The notes under the pieces are model-generated. The model saw only the letters and a list, made by a program, of their open reading frames with translations. It ran no database searches and was not told where the DNA came from. From Nitriliruptoraceae bacterium (GTDB lineage: Bacteria > Actinomycetota > Nitriliruptoria > Nitriliruptorales > Nitriliruptoraceae), in the NCBI GenBank assembly GCA_007125475.1, contig SLDB01000172.1, forward strand, positions 1 to 5,721: a stretch of 5,721 nt of DNA, given 5' to 3'. Positions 1-5,721 of the stretch are shown here, piece after piece; position 1 is the first letter of the stretch, and each line of letters starts with the position of its first letter. Position numbers and translations under genes: made by a program.

Positions 1-1
1 C

Positions 2-955
<954 letters not shown>

Positions 956-958
<3 letters not shown>

Positions 959-994
959 CGGCGGTCCCCGCCGGCAGGGGGTGCGGCGCCGTCA
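956..994. terminator. Candidate bidirectional terminator between convergent uvrA and the channel gene
   Basis: TGACGGCG at 956-963 is the exact reverse complement of CGCCGTCA at 987-994, giving an 8-bp outer stem. A smaller CCCC/GGGG pairing (966-969 with 977-980 or 978-981) can form inside the loop. The left arm contains the uvrA TGA stop. The right arm contains the TCA that is the channel gene's stop on the other strand. There is no T-tract on either side, so it is not a textbook intrinsic terminator, although high-GC actinobacterial terminators often lack one. That it ends transcription from both sides is inferred from its position in the only gap between two convergent genes. Confidence 0.5.
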
Positions 995-2146
995 TCGCTC
1001 CTCTTCGGACACGTCCCGGTCCTCCGGTCGGTACTCCCGGTCGACGTCCATGCCCAGTTCCGAGATCGGGTACCGGGGGGTGGCGCTGGCCGGGTCCGTC
1101 GCCGCCTGGGGCCGGGGCCGAGGTTGGCGCCGACGACGGTCGGAGGACGTCTCGTGGGTGAGGACGGCGTGGCCGTCCGCGGAGCCGCCGACGTCGAGGA
1201 GCTGGGCCGGCATCCGGATCCCGTTGGCCAGGAGCGCCGGCTTCAGCCGTTCGCGGAGCTGTCGGATCACCTGCCAGTTCCGCAACGGCCGGGTCGGGAT
1301 CACCACGCGGATCTGCAGGCCGTCGGGTCCGAAGTGCTGCACCCCCCAGATCTCCGGCGGCCCGATCACGTCGTTCCGCCAGTCGGGGTCCAGGGTGAGC
1401 TGTTCGGCGACCTCCCAGATCACGATCCGTGCGGTGGGGATGTCGGTCTCCAGCGCCAGCGGTACGTCGAAGGTGGCGCGTGCCCAGCCCTGGGAGAGGT
1501 TGCCGACGCGCTGCAGGTAACCGTTGAGGACGTGGTGCACGGTGCCGTTGATGTCGCGCACCGCGGTCGAGCGCAGGCCGACGCGTTCGACCTCACCGAT
1601 CTGCCCGTCCACCTCGACCCAGTCGCCGACGCCGTACTGGTCCTCGATCAGCATCGCGATCCCGGCGATGACGTCGCGGACCAACTGCTGGGCACCGAAC
1701 CCCAGGATCACACCGGCCAGCCCCGCACCGGTGATCAGCGGGCCCAGCGGGACGTTCAGCTGCGCCAGGACCACGATCACCGCGGTGAGCCAGATCACCA
1801 CCGCGACGACCCCGCGCATCACCCCGGTGATCGCGTGCAGCCGTTGGAAGCGACGGGTGCGGAACCGCTGGGTGTCGCTGATCGCCCCACGATGTGCGGC
1901 ACGATCGAGCCGCTCCTCGATCCGGGCCTCCATCCGCACGGCGAAACGGGTGACGAGCCGGCGGCTGAGCCGCGACAGTGTGAACGCGACCACGATGATG
2001 AGCAGGATGCTCGTGCCGACCTCGGCGAACCGGGCGAACCAGGCGAGGACCTCGTTGCCGGTGCGGTCGTACACCAGGTTGCACAGCCAACGGTCACCGC
2101 CCTCACCACAGACGTCGGCGGCGGTCTGTGCCAGGACCTGTTGCAT
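992..2146 (-). CDS. MscS-family small-conductance mechanosensitive ion channel
   Basis: This is a 384-residue inner-membrane channel of the MscS superfamily, which opens under membrane tension and releases solutes on hypo-osmotic shock. I see an N-terminal stretch with C13 and C22, hydrophobic segments at about 44-60 (TM1), 107-130 (TM2) and 134-165 (pore-lining TM3), then the MscS signature around 149-178 (GFGAQQLVRDVIAG, IEDQYGVGDWVEV). The beta domain follows at about 179-225 and the alpha/beta vestibule domain continues to about 318. The last ~50 residues (about 334-384) are a charged, probably disordered cytoplasmic tail: Arg/Pro-rich, then acidic. The ATG at 2146 is chosen because GAGG (2155-2158) sits 8 nt upstream. 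A GTG at 2191 would add 15 residues but has no clear ribosome binding site. The loop after the beta domain reads VLNG, where most homologues have Pro before Asn. It is convergent with uvrA, divergent from uvrC, and transcribed on its own. The substrate or gating class cannot be told from sequence. Confidence 0.93.
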   Translation of the reverse strand: MQQVLAQTAADVCGEGGDRWLCNLVYDRTGNEVLAWFARFAEVGTSILLIIVVAFTLSRLSRRLVTRFAVRMEARIEERLDRAAHRGAISDTQRFRTRRFQRLHAITGVMRGVVAVVIWLTAVIVVLAQLNVPLGPLITGAGLAGVILGFGAQQLVRDVIAGIAMLIEDQYGVGDWVEVDGQIGEVERVGLRSTAVRDINGTVHHVLNGYLQRVGNLSQGWARATFDVPLALETDIPTARIVIWEVAEQLTLDPDWRNDVIGPPEIWGVQHFGPDGLQIRVVIPTRPLRNWQVIRQLRERLKPALLANGIRMPAQLLDVGGSADGHAVLTHETSSDRRRRQPRPRPQAATDPASATPRYPISELGMDVDREYRPEDRDVSEEER

Positions 2147-2154
2147 CACGTCGT

Positions 2155-2158
2155 CCTC
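2155..2158 (-). promoter_or_regulatory. Shine-Dalgarno site that sets the channel gene start
   Basis: Read on the minus strand, GAGG precedes the ATG at 2146 with 8 nt between them (GAGGACGACGTGATG). This favours the ATG at 2146 over the in-frame GTG at 2191, which lacks a comparable purine-rich element. Confidence 0.7.
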
Positions 2159-2181
2159 GGTGTGGCTCGTACCTGCAGCCG

Positions 2182-2205
2182 GCGGGTGCACCCGCGGGTT
2201 CCGCG
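2182..2205. promoter_or_regulatory. Cluster of overlapping palindromes in the divergent intergenic region, candidate operator
   Basis: GCGGGTGCACCCGC at 2182-2195 is a perfect 14-bp palindrome with no spacer. ACCCGCGGGT at 2190-2199 is a perfect 10-bp palindrome overlapping it, and CGCGG-GTT-CCGCG at 2193-2205 is a third dyad. The hexamer GCGGGT therefore occurs three times (2182-2187, reversed at 2190-2195, and 2194-2199). A loop-less perfect palindrome suits a dimeric DNA-binding protein better than an RNA hairpin. It lies inside the 125-bp region between two divergent genes and just downstream of the candidate channel promoter, so it could act as an operator or 5'-leader element. No regulator is identified. 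High GC raises the chance of short dyads. Confidence 0.4.
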
Positions 2206-2219
2206 CCGTGCTCGTCGCG

Positions 2220-2225
2220 AGCCTA
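2220..2225 (-). promoter_or_regulatory. Candidate -10 element for the channel gene
   Basis: On the minus strand 2225-2220 reads TAGGCT, matching the actinobacterial TANNNT -10 pattern. It would start transcription near 2213 and leave a leader of roughly 65-70 nt before the ATG at 2146. The -35 region is weak: an AGGACC-like hexamer about 18 nt upstream. A short dyad GCTCG-TCG-CGAGC (2210-2222) overlaps it. This is a pattern match only. Confidence 0.25.
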
Positions 2226-2259
2226 CGTGCCGCCCCGGTGGAGGTCCTTCGCCGCCGAG

Positions 2260-2271
2260 TACCCTGGCGGT
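2260..2271 (+). promoter_or_regulatory. Candidate leaderless promoter (-10) for the uvrC-rapZ-yvcK operon
   Basis: TACCCT at 2260-2265 fits the actinobacterial -10 consensus TANNNT. It is followed by 6 nt and then the uvrC GTG at 2272, so the expected start of transcription coincides with the first base of the start codon. That is the geometry of leaderless mRNAs, which are common in Actinomycetota. It also explains why no Shine-Dalgarno sequence is found at the proper distance before the GTG. No good -35 hexamer is visible. Confidence 0.5.
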
Positions 2272-4254
2272 GTGCAGAACCCCGCGCTCGCCTTCCGCCC
2301 GGATCCCGGCGCCATCCCGACGTCGCCGGGGTGCTACCAGTTCCGTGACCGCGACGGCCGGGTGCTGTACGTCGGGAAGGCGAAGTCGCTGCGCTCCCGA
2401 CTGGCGAGCTACTTCGCGGCGTGGTCGACGATCCCGGCGCGCACCCGGGCGATGCTCGCGTCGGCCGCCAGCGTCGACTGGATCGTGGTCGACACCGAGG
2501 TGGAGGCGCTGCACCTGGAGTACACGCTGATCCAGCGGCACCGGCCCCGCTACAACGTGCAGTACCGCGACGACAAGTCCTACCCGTACCTGGTGCTCAC
2601 CACCTCCGAGGAGGTGCCGCGGGCCCGCGTGTCCCGCTCGCCGGTCCGGCGCGCCGACCGGCGCTTCGGGCCGTACGCCCACGCGCAGGCGATCCGCGAG
2701 ACCCTCGACCTGCTGCTGCGGGTCTTCCCGGTGCGGACGTGTTCGACAGGGGTGTATCAGCGTGCCGAGCGCACCGGCCGGCCCTGCCTCCTCTTCCACA
2801 TCGACCGGTGTGCCGCCCCGTGCACCGGCGAGGTCTCGGTCGACGGGCACCGCGAACTCGTCGACGGCCTCGCCGCGTTCCTCGACGGCGACACCGCCCC
2901 GGTCCTCGAACGGCTGGAACGCGAGATGGCCGAGGCCTCCGACCAGCTGCGTTTCGAGTCGGCGGCCCGGCTGCGCGACCAGCTCGCCGCCGCCCGCACC
3001 GCGACCGCGAAGCAGGAGGTGGTCACCGACGGCGGCGAGGACCTCGACGCCATCGCGGTGCACGAGGACGAGCTCGAGGCCGCGGTGCAGGCGTTCTTCG
3101 TGCGACGGGGCCGCCTGGTGGGGCGGAAGGGGTGGACCGTCGACAAGGTCGAGCCGCTGAGCACCGCGGGGCTGCTGACGTCGTTCGTCCTCCAGCTGTA
3201 CGCCGAGCGCCCCGACGAGGTCCCGCCGCAGATCCTCGTCCCCGAGCTCCCCGACGACGCCGAGGTCCTCGAGGAGTTGTTGGCCGAGCAGCGCCGCCGG
3301 ACCCGGCGAGGCTCCCGCGGACGCCCGATCGGCCGGGTGCGGTTCACCGTCCCGCGCCGCGGGGCGAAGCGGCGGTTCCTCGACACCGTCGAGGGCAACG
3401 CCCGTGAGGCGTTCCAGCGCGGCCGACTCCGGCGTGCCAGCGACTTCGAGTCGCGGTCCCGGGCGCTGCGCGAGCTCCAGGAGCACCTGTCGATGCCCGA
3501 CGCCCCGCTGCGGATCGAGTGCTACGACATCTCGCACCTCGGGGGGAACGACGTCGTCGGCTCGATGGTGGTGTTCGAGGACGGCCTGCCCCGCAACGCC
3601 GCCTACCGGCGGTTCAAGCTCACGGTCGACACCAACGACGACTTCGCCGCGATGCGGGAGGTGATCTCCCGCCGGTTCCGTCGGCTGGTCGAGGAGCGAA
3701 GCCGCCCGCTGGCCGATGACGACGGCGCGCCGCGGAGTTTCGCGTACCCCCCCAACCTCGTGGTGATCGACGGCGGCGTGGGGCAGTTGAACGCGGCCCT
3801 GGCCGGTGCCGAGGGGCTCGGGGCCGAGGACGTCACGTTCGTCGGGTTGGCGAAGCGTTTCGAGGAGGTGTGGCTGGCCGGCCGTTCGACACCGGTCGTG
3901 CTCCCGCGCGGCAGCGACGCCCTGTACCTGCTGCAGCGGGTCCGCGACGAGGCGCACCGTTTCGCGGTGCGCTACCAGCGCTCCCGGCGCCGCGGCGCGG
4001 TGACCTCCTCGGCGCTGGACGAGGTCCCCGGGATCGGACCGGCGCGGCGGCGGGCACTGCTGTCGACGTTCGGTTCCGTCGACGCGGTCCGGGCCGCCGA
4101 CGTCGACGACGTCGCCGCCGTGCGGGGCTTCTCCCGTACGCTCGCCCGACAGGTCAAGGACCACCTCGACGGTGGGCGCGGTGGGTCGGCCGACGGGGTC
4201 TCGCGGGACGGTGAGCCGGTGCACGATCAGGCGGCGACAGGTGGCAGCGCGTGA
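2272..4254 (+). CDS. uvrC: UvrC, excinuclease ABC subunit C
   Basis: UvrC is the nuclease that cuts on both sides of a lesion once UvrB is bound to DNA. The protein is 660 residues, normal for actinobacteria. The N-terminal GIY-YIG nuclease (about 17-95), which makes the 3' incision, shows PGCYQF (19-24), LYVGKAK (32-38) and the catalytic Glu expected at E83. Four cysteines, C157, C172, C180 and C184, match the positions of those proposed to hold a [4Fe-4S] cluster in E. coli UvrC. A UvrB-binding UVR motif lies at about 207-242. The RNase H-like domain, which makes the 5' incision, carries D419 (CYDISH), D500 (VIDGG) and H562 (EAHRF). Tandem helix-hairpin-helix motifs at about 579-632 bind DNA. 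The last ~28 residues are Gly/Ser-rich. The GTG at 2272 is chosen because it gives the usual N-terminus and sits 6 nt after a TANNNT element. Upstream frame starts would run into the channel gene. It is the first gene of the operon and overlaps rapZ by 4 nt. Confidence 0.97.
   Translation: MQNPALAFRPDPGAIPTSPGCYQFRDRDGRVLYVGKAKSLRSRLASYFAAWSTIPARTRAMLASAASVDWIVVDTEVEALHLEYTLIQRHRPRYNVQYRDDKSYPYLVLTTSEEVPRARVSRSPVRRADRRFGPYAHAQAIRETLDLLLRVFPVRTCSTGVYQRAERTGRPCLLFHIDRCAAPCTGEVSVDGHRELVDGLAAFLDGDTAPVLERLEREMAEASDQLRFESAARLRDQLAAARTATAKQEVVTDGGEDLDAIAVHEDELEAAVQAFFVRRGRLVGRKGWTVDKVEPLSTAGLLTSFVLQLYAERPDEVPPQILVPELPDDAEVLEELLAEQRRRTRRGSRGRPIGRVRFTVPRRGAKRRFLDTVEGNAREAFQRGRLRRASDFESRSRALRELQEHLSMPDAPLRIECYDISHLGGNDVVGSMVVFEDGLPRNAAYRRFKLTVDTNDDFAAMREVISRRFRRLVEERSRPLADDDGAPRSFAYPPNLVVIDGGVGQLNAALAGAEGLGAEDVTFVGLAKRFEEVWLAGRSTPVVLPRGSDALYLLQRVRDEAHRFAVRYQRSRRRGAVTSSALDEVPGIGPARRRALLSTFGSVDAVRAADVDDVAAVRGFSRTLARQVKDHLDGGRGGSADGVSRDGEPVHDQAATGGSA
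4239..4254 (+). promoter_or_regulatory. Ribosome binding site and GTGA coupling junction for rapZ
   Basis: AGGTGG at 4239-4244 lies 6 nt before the GTG at 4251. GTG (4251-4253) overlaps the uvrC TGA (4252-4254) in the tetranucleotide GTGA. The site supports the GTG start of rapZ and suggests re-initiation by ribosomes that finish uvrC. Confidence 0.65.
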
Positions 4255-5204
4255 ACGATGCAGGTGCGACGCCTCCGCCGGCTGGCGACGGCGGGACCAC
4301 GGACGACCCGTCGGCGGCCAGGGGTGGACCCCCGGTGCCGGTGCGCCCCCGGATCATCGTGATCACCGGCCTGTCCGGGGCCGGACGCTCGACGGTGTCG
4401 AACGTCCTCGAGGACCTCGGCTGGTTCGTGATCGACAACCTCCCGCCGACGCTGATCACCCGGGTCGCCGACCTGGCGTTCGCCGAGGGTTCGTCGGTGA
4501 CGAAGCTCGGCCTCGTCGCCGACAGCCGCGGGCGGGAGTTCTTCGGCGAACTCGTCGACACCATCGAGCAGCTTCGCCGGGGTGACGCCGACGTCCACGT
4601 GGTGTTCCTCGACGCCGACGAGGACGCCCTGGTGCGGCGCTTCGAGGAGACGCGGCGTCGTCACCCCGCCGCCACCGACCGTGGGGTGCTCGCCGGGATC
4701 CGCGGCGAGCGCGAACAACTCGCCGAGCTGCGGGGCCTGGCCGACGTGATCATCGACACCTCCGACCTCAACGTCCACGAGCTCCGCGACCGCATCGTCG
4801 GGCTCGTCGACGACCCGGGTTCGGCGCGGCTACGTGTGGAGGTGGTGTCGTTCGGGTTCAAGCACGGCATCCCGCGCGACGCCGACCTGTTGTTCGACGT
4901 GCGGTTCCTCCCCAACCCCCACTGGGTCGACGAACTGCGCCCCTACAGCGGCAGGGACGCCCCGGTGCGTGAGTACGTGCTGTCCCAACCGGCGACGGGG
5001 CCGTTCGTCGCGGCGTTGCGCCAACTCCTCGACGTCGTGGTGCCCGGGTACGTCCGCGAGGGGAAGCGCTACCTCACGATCGCGATCGGGTGCACCGGCG
5101 GCCGCCACCGGTCCGTGACGATCGGTGAGGACCTCGCGGCCTACCTGCGGGAGACGTTCGCCCTCCCGGTGAACGTCCAACACCGGGACCTGGGGTCCGA
5201 GTGA
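4251..5204 (+). CDS. rapZ: RapZ/YvcJ family nucleotide-binding protein
   Basis: This cytoplasmic P-loop protein has 317 residues, compared with about 285 in E. coli. In E. coli, RapZ binds the small RNAs GlmY/GlmZ and adjusts glucosamine-6-phosphate synthesis; B. subtilis YvcJ hydrolyses nucleotides. The actinobacterial role is not settled, and the E. coli RNA partners should not be assumed. The N-terminal ~33 residues are Pro/Gly/Asp-rich and precede the usual start of the fold. Walker A is GLSGAGRST (40-48), with Arg46 in place of Lys, a change I recall as common in actinobacterial members. DNLPP follows (D62), then a Walker B-like strand VVFLDAD. The C-terminal half has the family block around SFGFKHGIP and the GCTGGRHRS motif (C281-S288), the phosphate/sugar-phosphate binding loop in E. 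coli RapZ. A start at 4251 is supported by AGGTGG and the GTGA overlap with uvrC. It overlaps yvcK by 4 nt, a conserved pairing that suggests linked function. Confidence 0.95.
   Translation: MNDAGATPPPAGDGGTTDDPSAARGGPPVPVRPRIIVITGLSGAGRSTVSNVLEDLGWFVIDNLPPTLITRVADLAFAEGSSVTKLGLVADSRGREFFGELVDTIEQLRRGDADVHVVFLDADEDALVRRFEETRRRHPAATDRGVLAGIRGEREQLAELRGLADVIIDTSDLNVHELRDRIVGLVDDPGSARLRVEVVSFGFKHGIPRDADLLFDVRFLPNPHWVDELRPYSGRDAPVREYVLSQPATGPFVAALRQLLDVVVPGYVREGKRYLTIAIGCTGGRHRSVTIGEDLAAYLRETFALPVNVQHRDLGSE
5201..5204 (+). other. GTGA stop-start overlap, rapZ/yvcK
   Basis: The GTG start of yvcK (5201-5203) and the TGA stop of rapZ (5202-5204) share GTGA. This is the same arrangement as at uvrC/rapZ (4251-4254). 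It implies one transcript and translational coupling across three genes, all starting with GTG. Confidence 0.85.
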
Positions 5205-5721
5205 CCGCGACGGACGGTCCCCCCCGGCGCGCCGTCGTGATCGGTGGCGGTCACGGCATCGCCCGCAGCCTCGCGGCGTTGCGCCGTGTCGTCGAGGAGA
5301 TCACCGCGGTCGTCACCGTCGCCGACGACGGCGGCTCGTCGGGTCGTCTCCGGCGTGACCTCGATGTCCTGCCCCCCGGTGACCTGAGGATGGCGCTGAC
5401 CGCACTCGCCGACACCGGGGACCTCGCCGAGATCCTGCGGTACCGCTTCCCGCACGGTGAGCTCGCCGGGCACAGCCTCGGCAACCTCGTCCTCGTGGCG
5501 ATGCAGGACCTCTCCGAGGGCGACGTCGTCACCGCACTCGACCGCCTGGCCCGTCTGCTGGGGGTGCCGGGGCGGGTCCTGCCGTGCACGACCGAGCCGG
5601 TCACCCTGCGTGCGGCGACGCCCGACGGCGAGGTCCGCGGTCAGGCCTCGGTCGCGGCGACCCCGCGCCTGGAGCGCGTGTGGCTGCACCCGGCCGCGCC
5701 GGCGGCGACCCCGGCGGTGCC
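5201..5721 (+). CDS. yvcK: YvcK (CofD-like) gluconeogenesis/cell-envelope factor, 3' end outside window
   Basis: The first 173 codons of a YvcK-family protein are present, with no stop before the edge; the family usually runs about 320-340 residues. The GTG at 5201 overlaps the rapZ TGA as GTGA. Upstream purines (TGGGGT, 5191-5196) are too close to be a good ribosome site, so translation probably depends on coupling. Motifs in order are the glycine-rich nucleotide-binding loop GGGHG (15-19), TVADDGGSSGRLR (39-51), PPGDLR (58-63), GHSLGNL (90-96) and TTEPVTL (from 130). These are hallmarks of the CofD/YvcK Rossmann-like fold. B. subtilis YvcK is needed for growth on gluconeogenic carbon sources and binds UDP-sugars, and the mycobacterial homologue (CuvA) affects the cell wall. 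The absence of a cofG/cofH/fbiB-type neighbourhood and the rapZ linkage favour YvcK over CofD, the F420 enzyme. whiA is the expected next gene but is not visible. Confidence 0.94.
   Translation, partial: MTATDGPPRRAVVIGGGHGIARSLAALRRVVEEITAVVTVADDGGSSGRLRRDLDVLPPGDLRMALTALADTGDLAEILRYRFPHGELAGHSLGNLVLVAMQDLSEGDVVTALDRLARLLGVPGRVLPCTTEPVTLRAATPDGEVRGQASVAATPRLERVWLHPAAPAATPAV

Noticed and set aside
2189..2191. GTG at 2191 as the channel gene start (15 extra residues)
   Set aside because: It lacks a Shine-Dalgarno sequence and falls inside the perfect palindrome, while the ATG at 2146 has GAGG at 8 nt.
2240..2245. GGAGGT, a strong Shine-Dalgarno-like sequence upstream of uvrC
   Set aside because: It is 26 nt before the GTG at 2272, too far to serve it, and no in-frame ATG, GTG or TTG lies 5-10 nt downstream. 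It is probably coincidental.
2147..2271. SOS (LexA) box or PafBC-type damage-responsive promoter for uvrC
   Set aside because: I found no GAAC-N4-GTTC dyad, and no TTGTCRGTG-like sequence at the right distance upstream of TACCCT. Nothing visible supports damage induction.
1124..2530. A 468-codon plus-strand open frame across the channel gene and the start of uvrC
   Set aside because: Its composition is His/Asp/Arg/Pro-rich, with no domain or ribosome binding site, and it is antisense to the well-supported MscS-family gene.
4087..4125. Repeated GACGTCGACGACGTC-like sequence in uvrC resembling a binding site or tandem repeat
   Set aside because: It encodes Asp/Val/Ala codons inside the helix-hairpin-helix region. 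The repetition follows from GAC/GTC codon bias.
2146..4224. A 692-codon open frame on the minus strand opposite uvrC
   Set aside because: It lies wholly antisense to a uvrC with intact domains and catalytic residues. Its translation is low-complexity Arg/Pro/Gly/Val-rich with no recognisable motif, as expected when GC-rich codons are read in reverse.

Overview
The window is very GC-rich DNA, packed with genes in actinobacterial order, and the protein motifs agree with that. The pieces uvrA / uvrC-rapZ-yvcK are a known syntenic theme of Actinomycetota, where whiA normally follows yvcK; whiA would lie just beyond the right edge. Heavy use of GTG starts, a probable leaderless promoter and long spurious antisense ORFs also fit a high-GC actinomycete. 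The sequence does not fix the class or genus.

Layout, left to right. (1) Positions 2-958 (+) hold the last 318 codons of uvrA, with the second ABC ATPase and its zinc finger. (2) A 33-bp convergent gap follows. Its flanks form an 8-bp inverted repeat that includes both neighbouring stop codons. (3) Positions 992-2146 (-) hold a small MscS-family mechanosensitive channel gene facing uvrA. (4) A 125-bp divergent intergenic region (2147-2271) carries overlapping dyads, including a perfect 14-bp palindrome, and a candidate promoter on each strand. (5) Positions 2272-4254 (+) hold a complete uvrC. (6) Positions 4251-5204 (+) hold a complete rapZ. (7) Positions 5201-5721 (+) hold the first 173 codons of yvcK, cut by the window edge. 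uvrC/rapZ and rapZ/yvcK each overlap by four bases (GTGA), so the three genes very probably form one translationally coupled operon.

How the genes fit together. UvrA (damage recognition) and UvrC (dual incision) act in nucleotide excision repair. RapZ and YvcK belong to families tied to amino-sugar and cell-envelope or central-carbon metabolism. The MscS channel is an osmotic safety valve with no evident link to repair, and it appears to be a separately transcribed insertion in the uvrA-uvrC neighbourhood.

I see no mobile element, CRISPR array, RNA gene or toxin/defence module, and nothing that amounts to an undescribed system. The points most worth a second look are the dyad-rich divergent regulatory region, the candidate leaderless uvrC promoter, the palindrome spanning both stop codons, and some departures from family consensus in the channel.
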